Notes: generated by a model from the letters alone, not told the origin. DNA of 25,900 bases from Planctomycetaceae bacterium UBA2972 (GCA_002348315.1 DEAW01000249.1:2660-28559); one strand, 5' to 3'; positions 1-8,709 are shown, counted from the stretch's first letter. Program-made: numbers and translations.

Positions 1-42
1 CGGGGATTGGTTTTCTCCGTTTTTTGAGTAGTGAATAGTTAT

Positions 43-70
43 GGGACACTCCTTCTTTGTGACATATAAT
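43..70 (+). promoter_or_regulatory. Candidate sigma70-type promoter for the FHA-GAF-PP2C gene
   Basis: A perfect TATAAT at 65-70 follows a GGGACA -35-like box at 43-48 (4 of 6 consensus positions) with a 16-base spacer. Transcription would begin near 77 and leave a leader of about 90 bases before the start codon at 170. The -10 box is strong and the -35 box weak. This is inference from the motif only. Confidence 0.4.
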
Positions 71-169
71 GAATCCTCTGATTGGGAGTTCCGATGCCGT
101 TTAGGAGCTCAAAAAACTATGTGGTGATTTGATTGCCAGTGAAAGAGAGAACGACGGTAGAGATAAAAT

Positions 170-1843
170 ATGGCCTATCTGAAAGCAAAGAACGGACCGC
201 TGGCCGGACAACGTATTGAATTGTCAGAGGATGAGATGATCCTGGGCCGTTCACCTGATTGTAATATCCAGGTGGAAGACTACGCGGTCAGTCGTAAACA
301 TGCGAAAGTTATTCGTAACGAGGATGGTTTTTTAATTGAAGACTTAAAGAGTCGTAATAAAACCTATCTCAATGATATTGTTCTGACGGAAGGTACACAT
401 CAGTTACGCAATGGAGACAAAGTTGCTGTTTGTGATGTGATCTTTAACTTTTATGACGAATTAGCCGGCTCGATGAGCGATAGTCTGGACGGTTCCCGGA
501 TCAGTGTTCTGTTTGATGGAAACGAAGTCGGTCACTCCACGATCATGTCCAAGCTGGAAGTGGGGTCGAGTCGTGGTAATGTGCAGTTATCAGCCAGTCC
601 CGAAGTCAAACTGTCTGCTCTATTGGAAATCACTCAGGCTCTCGGTAACGCTTTGAGTTTGGATGACGTTTTACCGAGCGTGCTGGATGCCCTGTTTAAA
701 GTATTTATGCAGGCGGACCGAGCGTTCATCGCTCTGATGGAAGAAGACGGCTCCTTAGTTCCACGTTGGTCCAAGGCCCGACGCGATGACAGCGAAGATA
801 CAATTCGAATCAGCCGCACGATTGTAAACCATGTGATTGAATTGCGTCAGGCAGTATTATCCGCAGATGCTGCTTCGGATCAGCAATTTGATGCGAGTCA
901 GAGTATTGCCGATTTCCAGATTCGTTCCATGATGTGTGCTCCTTTGTTTAATGCTGAAGGTGAGCCTATTGGTGTTCTACAAGTGGATACTCTGGAGCGG
1001 AATAAACAATTCAACGAGGGGGATTTGGAAGTGCTGTTGAGTGTTGCGACTCAGGCAGGGATCTCTATCGATAACGCGCGGTTGCATGACGAAGCATTGG
1101 CTCAGGCAGCGATCAAAAAAGATCTGGAACTGGCCGCCAAAGTCCAGGCTGGATTTTTGCCTAATGAACGTCCCCATTTGCCGGGATATGAATTCCATGA
1201 TTATTACAAGGCAGCAAATTTTATCGGAGGTGATTATTACGATTACCTCGAGATGAACAATGGAAACCTGATAATTATCGTGGCAGATGTCGTGGGACAT
1301 GGAGTGGCTGCGGCGATGCTGATGGCGAAGCTTTCAGCAGAGACCCGGTTTTGTCTTGCCGGTACCGAGAATGTCGCTGAGGCAATTATTAATCTCAACA
1401 ATCGCATGACCGGTATGGCGCTTGATCGGTTCGTCACGTTTTTACTAGTGATGATTGATCCCAACACACACGAAGTGACCATTGTTAACGCCGGTCATAT
1501 GGCTCCGTTCCATCGCAAAGCAGATGGGTCGGTAGATTTGGTAGGTGAAGAGTTTGCTGATTTGCCCATTGGAATCATGGACGACGTTGAATACCAAAGC
1601 TACACTTTTCAGCTCAAGGAAGGCGAGTCCCTAACGATGTATACCGACGGACTGAATGAACAGTCCAATGGGAATGACGAGTTGTTTGGGATCGAAGCGA
1701 TTGGCCAGCTTGTCGAAGATCACGAAGAGTCAGCCCAGCAGCGTGGTGAGCGAATTCTTAACGCGGTGATGTCATTTGCGGGAGATGAAATCCAGGGTGA
1801 CGATATGTGTTTAGTCGCTTTCAACCGTGTCGGGGATCCCTGA
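170..1843 (+). CDS. FHA-GAF-PP2C (SpoIIE/RsbU-type) serine phosphatase regulator
   Basis: The 557-residue protein has three signalling modules. An FHA domain (about residues 1-96) shows GRS at 26-28, SRKHA at about 41-45 and an SRNKTYLN segment, the usual phosphothreonine-peptide binding core. A GAF-type sensor domain follows (about 145-305). A SpoIIE/RsbU-like PP2C phosphatase (about 330-555) carries GGDYYD near 352, ADVVGHG near 370 and GDD near 543, the metal-binding acidic motifs of the family. No signal peptide or membrane segment is seen, so it is probably cytoplasmic. Family members dephosphorylate anti-sigma-factor antagonists in partner-switching pathways. Here the FHA domain suggests docking to a Ser/Thr-kinase-phosphorylated partner. 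No kinase or anti-sigma gene lies in the window, so the target is unknown. No strong Shine-Dalgarno precedes the ATG. Confidence 0.93.
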   Translation: MAYLKAKNGPLAGQRIELSEDEMILGRSPDCNIQVEDYAVSRKHAKVIRNEDGFLIEDLKSRNKTYLNDIVLTEGTHQLRNGDKVAVCDVIFNFYDELAGSMSDSLDGSRISVLFDGNEVGHSTIMSKLEVGSSRGNVQLSASPEVKLSALLEITQALGNALSLDDVLPSVLDALFKVFMQADRAFIALMEEDGSLVPRWSKARRDDSEDTIRISRTIVNHVIELRQAVLSADAASDQQFDASQSIADFQIRSMMCAPLFNAEGEPIGVLQVDTLERNKQFNEGDLEVLLSVATQAGISIDNARLHDEALAQAAIKKDLELAAKVQAGFLPNERPHLPGYEFHDYYKAANFIGGDYYDYLEMNNGNLIIIVADVVGHGVAAAMLMAKLSAETRFCLAGTENVAEAIINLNNRMTGMALDRFVTFLLVMIDPNTHEVTIVNAGHMAPFHRKADGSVDLVGEEFADLPIGIMDDVEYQSYTFQLKEGESLTMYTDGLNEQSNGNDELFGIEAIGQLVEDHEESAQQRGERILNAVMSFAGDEIQGDDMCLVAFNRVGDP

Positions 1844-2126
1844 TTCATTTCTTCTGACTCGTTTCGGCGGCCTTGGCTTAGGTTTCGATTTTGCTCGCTG
1901 CTTCGGGTAGCTTCGGGTAAATAGACTTTTGGGTCGAATTGCTTCAGACAGACCCATAGTTACTTGCCGGTCTTTTTTGGGTGGCAACAACGAGTCTGAT
2001 TCTGCATTCTTGATGTTCGCCAGAAAATAGTGAGTGAGGCTTGCCAACAGCTATGGCTACAATCATGCTAGAGACTTGTACTAGATTACCCATTTTAACC
2101 CTTGCAGCTGAGCCAATTATCTTCCA
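1844..2126. other. Intergenic spacer with short repeats, no gene seen
   Basis: This 283-base gap holds a short direct repeat (CTTCGGGTA, twice within about 20 bases near 1901-1920), a weak GGGTC/GACCC inverted repeat near 1932-1956 and a TTGCC/GGCAA inverted repeat around a T-rich loop near 1964-1987. None is a convincing terminator or promoter. A TACAAT hexamer at 2058-2063 lacks a matching -35 box. The open frame on the minus strand here has no recognisable protein character. Confidence 0.4.
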
Positions 2127-3149
2127 ATGACGCGACTATTCAGCCTTCTATCGTTATTCGTATTTACCTTTATTAGCATTGCAACACAGGCTCAGCAGCG
2201 AGTTGCTTATACCTCGGTCGCTGAAGCGGGTCCTGATTATCTCGTCCAGGGAGAATACCGTGGTGGTGCTCGACTGAGTGGAATTCTTCGCTCGTCCAGT
2301 GGTTTGCAGGTCGTTGCCCGGGGGGAAGGCAAGTTTGTTGCGAATTTGATTCCTGGTGGTTTAGCAGGACAAGGCGGGCGGTTGGATGAAGTGGTTACTT
2401 TGGAAGGCGCGACCGTTGACGGAGTGACGACATTGAAAAGTGAAGACTTTACGGTCACCATCGCTGGGGGTAGTGCAACGGTTGCTAATCAGGCGGGGAA
2501 AAAAGTTGGCAAACTGCGACATATCGTTCGTGAAAGTGTCACGATGGGCATGCCCGCTCCTACAGAAGCCGTCGTTCTTTTTGACGGCGAGAATACAGAC
2601 AATTTGGTAGAGGCCAAAGTCACCGAAGATGGTTTACTAATGGAAGGAGTTCTAACCAAAGAGCTGGTTAAGGATTTTCGTTTGCATTTAGAGTTTCGTA
2701 CGCCGTTTATGCCCAATTCGCTGGGACAGGCTCGTGGTAACAGCGGCGTCTATATCCAACGCCGCTACGAAGTTCAGGTGCTCGACAGTTTTGGGCTTGA
2801 GGGTGTCCATAACGAGTGTGGTGGGATTTACCGTCAGAAGCCTCCGGAGTTGAACATGGCCTTCCCTCCCCTGGTTTGGCAGACCTATGATATTCAGTTC
2901 AGAGCAGCTCGCTTTAATGAGGCCGGGGAGAAAACCGAAAGTGCTCAGCTTACGGTTTATCACAATGGAGTTGCGATTCATACCAATTATGAATTGACGA
3001 ATAAAACAGGAGCCGGGCAACCGGAAGGTCCAGCTGCGATGCCGATTTTGTTACAGAATCACAGTGATCCGGTTCGTTTTCGCAACGTCTGGTTAGTGCA
3101 TTTAGACGAGCAGCAAGCTGAATCAGCCGGTAAGTTACGTCAGCGTTAA
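2127..3149 (+). CDS. Secreted DUF1080 (3-keto-disaccharide hydrolase) family protein
   Basis: The 340-residue protein starts with a signal peptide: positive residue, hydrophobic stretch, and a likely cleavage after the ATQA near residue 22. A Gly/Val-rich region (about 25-145) precedes a DUF1080 domain (about 148-330). That domain is recognised by VVLFDGENTDN, GNSGVYIQRRYEVQVLDSFG, GGIYRQKPPELNMAFPP and the WQTYDIQFRAARF...HNGV series, all typical of the family. Characterised members hydrolyse 3-keto-glucosides. The jelly-roll fold binds carbohydrate and is strongly expanded in planctomycetes. It is expected in the periplasm or outside the cell. The next gene is also glycoside-related, which fits polysaccharide use, but substrate cannot be read from sequence. 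No clear Shine-Dalgarno is present at the ATG. Confidence 0.9.
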   Translation: MTRLFSLLSLFVFTFISIATQAQQRVAYTSVAEAGPDYLVQGEYRGGARLSGILRSSSGLQVVARGEGKFVANLIPGGLAGQGGRLDEVVTLEGATVDGVTTLKSEDFTVTIAGGSATVANQAGKKVGKLRHIVRESVTMGMPAPTEAVVLFDGENTDNLVEAKVTEDGLLMEGVLTKELVKDFRLHLEFRTPFMPNSLGQARGNSGVYIQRRYEVQVLDSFGLEGVHNECGGIYRQKPPELNMAFPPLVWQTYDIQFRAARFNEAGEKTESAQLTVYHNGVAIHTNYELTNKTGAGQPEGPAAMPILLQNHSDPVRFRNVWLVHLDEQQAESAGKLRQR

Positions 3150-3209
3150 TCATCGCCTCTGTTGATATGGGCTGAAAGACTTACGTCATTGCCGGTGTGT
3201 TTTCATTGC

Positions 3210-3275
3210 AGCATTGTTTTTCCAATGCTAAACTCGTTGGTTTTACGAGGTCAGTCTACGCCGTTTGGAACTGAC
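3210..3275 (+). other. Two small hairpins in the leader before the GH10-like gene
   Basis: AGCATTG (3210-3216) pairs perfectly with CAATGCT (3223-3229) around a TTTTTC loop. Downstream, GTCAGT (3250-3255) pairs with ACTGAC (3270-3275). Neither is followed by a T-run, so they do not look like terminators of the DUF1080 gene. They may be leader structures or chance. Confidence 0.25.
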
Positions 3276-3361
3276 TCCGGTTGTTGTGTCCGTGAGACCA
3301 AGCACTGGAAAAGCCGTTACGCCGTACTGCACCGATTCGTTCCTTCGATGGGTTAGCCTCC

Positions 3362-4813
3362 ATGGGCCGGATTTGTTTCCAAACATCTCGCATTCAGTTT
3401 CTGGATGAGCCATTGCTGCGCAGTTGCTATATGACAGGTTTGGAAGGAATTGCCTGGCAGCGAGATATGACTTTTTCGGGTAATCGCCTGATGATCGATC
3501 GTCAGACTCACGAGTCGGGGCATTTCTTTTTTCCCTGGCGTTCTGAGTCCGGTCGGGAATTCATGTTGGGGACGACGAGTTTGAGGGAAGGGGCGGAAGA
3601 TTACCATCTCGAAGTTGAACTTGCTCGAGGTACGTTACACAGGTTGCGAGGATATCTGGCGGACCGAAGTCGACAATTCGAATTGTCACAAAACTATTCA
3701 GACCAGTTAACCGAAGCTCATGAACAGCTGCTGGAAGCAGTACTCAGCTGGCGGAGCGATGCTGCCCTGGCTAGTAAAGCTGCCAGCAGGGCGATTGAAT
3801 TATCTCTTTCGGTTATCAATCAATTGTCGGTGGAAGATGCCGAACATTTGATGGAAGCCAGACATCAGGCGGGGATGCCTAATCCGATGTTTGGCGTCAA
3901 ACTGGGAGCGATGCCGGAAGCGGATGAGTATCGTCAGCAGTTGGCCGAATCATTTGATTCTGTGATGGTGCCCTTTCCATGGCGAGAAGTGTCTCCGGAT
4001 GAAGGGAAATACCAGTTTTATGAAGTCGACCGCATGCTCGAATGGGCACATCAGCATGGCAAGAAGATTTTCGCGGGCCCACTGATTGAATTGACTGAAC
4101 AGGCACTGCCGCAGTGGATCTATCTTTGGCAGAATGATTTCACTTCGATACAGAATTATGTCATTCAGTATGTCGAAGAAGTCGTCAGACGGTATAAGGG
4201 ACGAGTGCATGCGTGGCATACCAGCAGTGGATTGAATTCTTCGTCCGTGTTGGGGTTTTCTGAGGAACAGGTTGTTCGATTGTCGGTCGATATTGTTGAA
4301 ACGATTCGAAGACTGGACAATTCGACTCCGGTCATTGTTAGTTTTGATTTGCCATGGGGGGAATACGCAGCAAATCGCCGCTCCGATCTCTCTCCGTTGC
4401 AATTTGCAGATGCCTTGGTTCGGGCTGAATTGGGCATCAATGGAATCGGGATTGATTTAAATTTTGGAGATTCGGCCGTGGAGTGTACTCCGCGAGACTT
4501 TCTGGAATTGAACCAAATGTTGAATCAGTGGAGTGCTTTAGAACTTCCGTTGGTTTTGGGAGTCTCCATTGCGACTGCAGACAGAAAAGAAGACGAGCAA
4601 TTCCCGGATGGGTTCTGGGATGATAATGCAGCGATGAGAATGCTCAAAGTACTACGCAGCAAACCATCTGTTCAGGCTTTATTCTGGAACCAGATGGTCG
4701 ATGGGACAGGTCAAAGAGCCGGTGGCATCTTAAATAGCACTGGCAGCCCGAAACAATTGCTTAGTCAATTACGTACACTGGCAGCAAAGAAACCTGGTGC
4801 GGACTCAGTCTGA
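3362..4813 (+). CDS. GH10 (xylanase)-like TIM-barrel protein, probably non-catalytic
   Basis: The 483-residue protein follows the GH10 pattern from about residue 185 on. FDSVMVPFPWREVSPDEGKYQF matches the family stretch FN-x-ENEMKW-x-G-x-F in spacing. Then come a strand-like KKIFAGPLIELTEQALPQW (family: RGHTLVWHSQxPxW), VHAWHTSSGLNSSS at the acid/base position, GIGIDLNFGD, VLGVSIATAD at the nucleophile position and VQALFWNQMVDGTG near the end. In active GH10 enzymes the acid/base lies in VVNEA and the nucleophile in TELD; neither glutamate is visible here. About 180 N-terminal residues form a separate, possibly carbohydrate-binding region. No signal peptide is evident from the chosen ATG, which has no Shine-Dalgarno. 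The fold assignment is fairly sure; loss of catalysis is inference. Confidence 0.75.
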   Translation: MGRICFQTSRIQFLDEPLLRSCYMTGLEGIAWQRDMTFSGNRLMIDRQTHESGHFFFPWRSESGREFMLGTTSLREGAEDYHLEVELARGTLHRLRGYLADRSRQFELSQNYSDQLTEAHEQLLEAVLSWRSDAALASKAASRAIELSLSVINQLSVEDAEHLMEARHQAGMPNPMFGVKLGAMPEADEYRQQLAESFDSVMVPFPWREVSPDEGKYQFYEVDRMLEWAHQHGKKIFAGPLIELTEQALPQWIYLWQNDFTSIQNYVIQYVEEVVRRYKGRVHAWHTSSGLNSSSVLGFSEEQVVRLSVDIVETIRRLDNSTPVIVSFDLPWGEYAANRRSDLSPLQFADALVRAELGINGIGIDLNFGDSAVECTPRDFLELNQMLNQWSALELPLVLGVSIATADRKEDEQFPDGFWDDNAAMRMLKVLRSKPSVQALFWNQMVDGTGQRAGGILNSTGSPKQLLSQLRTLAAKKPGADSV

Positions 4814-4906
4814 GTCGAATCTGAAATTCAGGTTTTTGGGATTCACAAGTTGCAGAGAATAGCGGTTATTGGTTATCTTTCCTGCCAGTAACAGAATCGT
4901 ATTTGG

Positions 4907-5782
4907 ATGCATTGTTTCATGGCAGACCCAGGGAATACCTCGGCGAAGACCCCAACGAATAACCCGGTACTGACTTCAGAATTCAGCTGCGGACAGCAGC
5001 ACTCTTTGCTGGTGATCGCAGGCCCTTGTGTGTTGGAGTCCAGGGAAGCTGCGATGGAGATTGCGGCAAGCTTAGTCGAGCAAACCAAAGCATTACCTGT
5101 GCAACTTGTATTCAAAGCCTCATTCGACAAAGCCAATCGCACCAGTGTCGACTCGTATCGCGGGCCCGGCCTGGTGGAGGGATTAGCAATCCTCAAATCG
5201 GTTCGTGACCAGTTGGGAATTCCAGTGACGACGGATATACACGAAGCGTCTCAGGCAGCATCGGCTGCTGAAGTCTGTTCGATCCTTCAGATTCCGGCAT
5301 TTTTAGCCAGACAAACGGACTTGTTATTGGCTGCAGCAGCCACCGGGCGTGTTGTAAATGTGAAAAAGGGCCAATTCATGGCGCCGTGGGATATGCAGCA
5401 CGTGGTGAATAAGTTAGTTCAGGGCGGCTGTAGAGACGTCCTGTTGTGTGAGCGTGGGACATTTTTCGGTTACGGCCAGTTAGTGAATGACATGAAAAGC
5501 CTGCCACGAATGCAGCAACTCGGAACGCCGGTGATTTTTGACGCTACCCATAGTGTCCAGCAGCCAGGTGGCCGGGGAGATACTACCGGTGGAAATCGTG
5601 AAATGGTCGAACCACTCGCTCGGGCTGCCGTAGCAATGGGAGTAGACGGTGTGTTTATGGAAACGCACCCGAATCCGGATGAGTCTCCTTCGGATGGTCC
5701 GAATATGCTGCCTTTAGGGGACATAAATCGGGTTGTCCGTGGTTTAGTCGCTATTCGCCAGACAGTTCAATTACTGAATTAG
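4907..5782 (+). CDS. kdsA: 3-deoxy-D-manno-octulosonate-8-phosphate synthase (metal-dependent type)
   Basis: This cytoplasmic enzyme condenses phosphoenolpyruvate with arabinose 5-phosphate to give KDO-8-phosphate, the precursor of KDO in lipopolysaccharide. Family motifs are clear: VFKASFDKANRTS, SYRGPGL, TTDIHE, IPAFLARQTDLL, VNVKKGQF, FDATHSVQ, METHPNPDESPSDG. The early motif is IAGPCVLES with Cys41 where the Escherichia coli enzyme has Asn, so this belongs to the metal-dependent class typified by Aquifex. The length (291) is normal. The start at 4907 and an in-frame ATG at 4919 are both possible, as neither has a good Shine-Dalgarno. Its presence implies LPS synthesis. The neighbours are not LPS genes, so pathway partners lie elsewhere. 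Confidence 0.95.
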   Translation: MHCFMADPGNTSAKTPTNNPVLTSEFSCGQQHSLLVIAGPCVLESREAAMEIAASLVEQTKALPVQLVFKASFDKANRTSVDSYRGPGLVEGLAILKSVRDQLGIPVTTDIHEASQAASAAEVCSILQIPAFLARQTDLLLAAAATGRVVNVKKGQFMAPWDMQHVVNKLVQGGCRDVLLCERGTFFGYGQLVNDMKSLPRMQQLGTPVIFDATHSVQQPGGRGDTTGGNREMVEPLARAAVAMGVDGVFMETHPNPDESPSDGPNMLPLGDINRVVRGLVAIRQTVQLLN

Positions 5783-5795
5783 ACGATAGAACTTA

Positions 5796-5870
5796 CTGTA
5801 GTCGTGCATGCTGTAGCCGTGCATGACGTCAAGCCGAGACGAGATATGGACAGATACTGACAGACACTGA
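5796..5870 (+). repeat. Two adjacent short tandem repeats in the lipoprotein-gene leader
   Basis: CTGTAGTCGTGCATG (5796-5810) is followed directly by CTGTAGCCGTGCATG (5811-5825), a 15-base tandem repeat with one mismatch. Farther on, CAGATACTGA (5851-5860) is followed directly by CAGACACTGA (5861-5870), a 10-base tandem repeat with one mismatch. Both lie in the 101-base gap between kdsA and the lipoprotein start at 5884. They could be regulator half-sites or slippage products. Confidence 0.6.
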
Positions 5871-5883
5871 GATTTGTAGAACG

Positions 5884-7737
5884 ATGAATGTAAAACACGT
5901 ATTCCTGGTGATTGCCGGCCTAGTCATGCTAAGTGGTTGTCGTGATCGTAGTCAGGTTAGTGTCTCTGAAATTCGCCCCCGTGAAACAGAATCGGATAAT
6001 CTCCAGACGGCCCTAACGATTATTGATGGGTTGGATGACGCTGATTTGAGCCAGGCGACATCGACATGTATTTACAACCTGAACCAATGGATTGAAAAAC
6101 ACGATGACGACCCTCAGTGGGTAACACCGTCGCTTCTCAATACACTGCCGATTCATTTGGCGGGTACGGGATTGGCTAATAATGTTGGAGCCAAAAGATT
6201 CTTTCCACCGGATGTAAACTACTTGCATGAGATGAATTGGGTTAGTGAGATTGCTCGCTGGATTCAGGCTCACGAAGTACAGCATCGGAAAATCTGGGAT
6301 CCTTACATTCCATCCGGACTGGAAGAGTCCGAGCAGAAAAAGTTTCAGCAAGTGTTGAGGATGTTTGACTGGACAGTTCGCAATATCCAGCTGAATCCAC
6401 TGCTGGATTATCCTCAGGTTCCTGAAAACGAAGCCGGTGAAACGAAGACGGCTGCTGAACTTGGATTGCCCGGTCCGGGCTATTCGTTGTCGATGCGGGA
6501 TATCCTGGTCTTTGGCCGAGGTGACTGGTGGCAGCGAGCGAGACTGTTAGCATTGCTCGCTCGTCAGGTCGACGTGCAGATCGTCCTGTTAGGACTACCT
6601 GCCGAGTTTGGGGAAAGGAAAGAGCCCTGGCTTACGGCTTGTCTGGTGGGTGATGAGTTATATCTGTTGGATCTTGAGGATGGCTTGCCGATTTTTACCA
6701 GGGATGGCTCAGCGATTGTCACCTTGAATCAATTACGTGAGGATACCGAGTATGCTGCGACTTTACTGCCGGCCGGTGTTCAGGCGAATGCGGAATCAAC
6801 ATTACAGGGACTCGTCGGTCTGATTGAAGCGGATGTTATGTCCGTTTCACATCGAATGGCCATTCTCGAAAAGTACCTCACAGGCACGCGTCAGATGAAA
6901 CTGACCATTTCTCCGAATACGCTGTCGAGAAACCTGCGAACGGAACACGCGATTGAAAAATCTGAGATTTGGATGACCACCTATGAATATTACGCCTTTG
7001 CGGTGGCATTAAATCAACGTCTGTCCGCCGGAGATTCAGCGGCCATTCAATTCATCCGTGAGAAGCATGATTACCAAATGCTGGAAGATATGTTTCAACT
7101 CAAAGAAGGGCGTTATAAGTCGTTCCGAGGTCAATTCGATGATTATGAACTTGAAGTGGGACAGGAAACCCAGCGTGGTTCCAAAACGTTGTTGATGGCT
7201 TCCCGGTTAGCTCAGGACAAGATTGAAACTATGACTACCGACCGGCAGGTGCAGGAAGAACTCGGGTATATCCGACCCGATGAGATGTCGATTTCTGATT
7301 GGCAGGAAAACCTCAGGCGTACGAAACTGACCTTTGTGCGTTCAAAAGATATGGCGAGTTATTTGATCGGCATGATTCATATGGAACAGGGGAATTACCC
7401 GGATGCGATCGATTGGCTCGAAAAGCGGACGCTGCAGATCGGCGTGGACACGGATACAGAAACGCAGCAGCCGCCAGTAGCACTGGCCCCCAATCCTGCA
7501 GATACTACGCAACGCCCTGCTCTGCCTCTATTGCCCGGAGTGATCACCGAGAATGCGACTCCGGAGATCAATCGGCTGGAGCAGTCGGCTTATGATGCAT
7601 CCGCACGATACAATTTGGCGCGTTGCTATATTGCCGTTGGAGAACCTGAGCGAGCAGCCGAATTGTTGACCGAGTCTCTCAAGGTGTCGTCCGGACGCGG
7701 AAACGCTAAGCTGATCAAAGTGATAGAGCAACAATAG
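5884..7737 (+). CDS. Large lipoprotein of unknown function with C-terminal TPR-like region
   Basis: The 617-residue product starts with a lipoprotein signal (MNVKHVFLVIAGLVMLSGC), with Cys19 as the lipidation residue. The middle part (about 150-290) includes an LVFGRGDWWQRARLLALLARQ segment and strands ending in YLLDLEDGLPIF. It loosely resembles a transglutaminase-like fold, but no clear Cys-His-Asp triad is seen. The last 90 residues (YNLARCYIAVGEPERAAELL) form a TPR-like helix pair, and an earlier pair occurs near 490-515. I do not recognise a named family; large proteins of this kind are common in planctomycetes. It is probably membrane-anchored on the periplasmic side. It is convergent with the next gene, with 18 bases between the stop codons. 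Confidence 0.85.
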   Translation: MNVKHVFLVIAGLVMLSGCRDRSQVSVSEIRPRETESDNLQTALTIIDGLDDADLSQATSTCIYNLNQWIEKHDDDPQWVTPSLLNTLPIHLAGTGLANNVGAKRFFPPDVNYLHEMNWVSEIARWIQAHEVQHRKIWDPYIPSGLEESEQKKFQQVLRMFDWTVRNIQLNPLLDYPQVPENEAGETKTAAELGLPGPGYSLSMRDILVFGRGDWWQRARLLALLARQVDVQIVLLGLPAEFGERKEPWLTACLVGDELYLLDLEDGLPIFTRDGSAIVTLNQLREDTEYAATLLPAGVQANAESTLQGLVGLIEADVMSVSHRMAILEKYLTGTRQMKLTISPNTLSRNLRTEHAIEKSEIWMTTYEYYAFAVALNQRLSAGDSAAIQFIREKHDYQMLEDMFQLKEGRYKSFRGQFDDYELEVGQETQRGSKTLLMASRLAQDKIETMTTDRQVQEELGYIRPDEMSISDWQENLRRTKLTFVRSKDMASYLIGMIHMEQGNYPDAIDWLEKRTLQIGVDTDTETQQPPVALAPNPADTTQRPALPLLPGVITENATPEINRLEQSAYDASARYNLARCYIAVGEPERAAELLTESLKVSSGRGNAKLIKVIEQQ

Positions 7738-7755
7738 CTTGTAGATTGGGCAGAG

Positions 7756-8709
7756 CTAATCTGTCGTTGGAGGTATGACCAGACGTAGTCGTGCCGGCAC
7801 GGTTTCAATCGTCACTGGTAATGTCCCGCAAGGGTCGCCGTCAATTTGGGTGGGCGCATCGGGCATGTCTTCTGAACGAACGTGGACTTCATTTACATAG
7901 CGGATGACACAGTCTTTTCGCTTGTGGTGACGATTGGTTAACAGCAGTAGGAAGTACTTCAACATGTGGAATAATCCACGTTTCTTAAAAGCACAGATGC
8001 CCAGCTTTCCATCTTGAGGCTTGATCTTAGGCGTCATAGAGATTCCCAGTGCATAGCGATCGATGTTCATAATGAAGAGCACTCGGGCATCCAGAATCTC
8101 GTCTCCCCATTCCGGGGAAGAGACCAGGAGGCGTGGATATTCATACTTGCGGATGACTTTCCAAATCGGATGTAAGTAAGACATCTTGGTAATATGTCCG
8201 GTCCGATTGGCGGCGAGCTGGTGTACGATTGCTGCATCGACTCCGCAGCCTACCATCAGGCAAAATAATTTGGAGTCACCGGTAGCTTCTGTGATCCTGC
8301 CGGCATCGATGCGGGCCACTCGCCCATTGATAACCAGATTAGCGACCTGCTCGGGAGTCGCCGGTAGCCTGAAGTACTTGGCCAGAACATTTTCAGTACC
8401 CTGTGGGAAGACACAAAGATTGGCCTCTGCGGGAAGTTCATTGAGCAGCAATGTCTGTGTGCCGTCTCCTCCTACTCCGACGACACAGCGTAACGAGTTG
8501 GATGCGACAGCATTTTGTGCAAGGGCCACCACCGTCTTCAGGTCAGTCTCCAGTAAGGCGTCGTAGCCTTGCTGAGTGAGGATTTCCTGTAGTTGTTGTG
8601 CCAGTTGACCACTTGGACCGCTTCCAGCTTTCGGATTGAGCGAAATGATGACGCGTTTTGCCGCATTATCTATAGATTCAGTGGATGTAATCGCTGGAGT
8701 CGGGCGCAT
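7756..8709 (-). CDS. Diacylglycerol/sphingosine kinase-like lipid kinase (DAGK catalytic family)
   Basis: The 317-residue protein has the DAGK catalytic-domain signature: IISLNPKAGSG near residue 21, VVGVGGDGTQT with GGDGT at about 80-84, and FPQGTENVLAKYF where the family has P-x-GTGNDFA. The C-terminal half (LFIMNIDRYALGISMTPKIKPQDGKLGICAFKK and QIDGDP) matches the beta-sandwich domain that completes the fold. Such enzymes phosphorylate diacylglycerol or related lipids with ATP at the inner face of the membrane. The exact lipid cannot be told. GTEN instead of GTGN near the active site is a mild departure from consensus. The start was chosen as the ATG at 8709, which has no obvious Shine-Dalgarno. 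Confidence 0.9.
   Translation of the reverse strand: MRPTPAITSTESIDNAAKRVIISLNPKAGSGPSGQLAQQLQEILTQQGYDALLETDLKTVVALAQNAVASNSLRCVVGVGGDGTQTLLLNELPAEANLCVFPQGTENVLAKYFRLPATPEQVANLVINGRVARIDAGRITEATGDSKLFCLMVGCGVDAAIVHQLAANRTGHITKMSYLHPIWKVIRKYEYPRLLVSSPEWGDEILDARVLFIMNIDRYALGISMTPKIKPQDGKLGICAFKKRGLFHMLKYFLLLLTNRHHKRKDCVIRYVNEVHVRSEDMPDAPTQIDGDPCGTLPVTIETVPARLRLVIPPTTD

Noticed and set aside
2041..2063. Promoter with TTGCCA and TACAAT before the DUF1080 gene
   Set aside because: The two hexamers are only 11 bases apart, too close for a sigma70 promoter.
3162..3356. 64-codon open frame before the GH10-like gene
   Set aside because: It starts at TTG without a ribosome site, and the peptide has no recognisable feature; the stretch looks like a leader.
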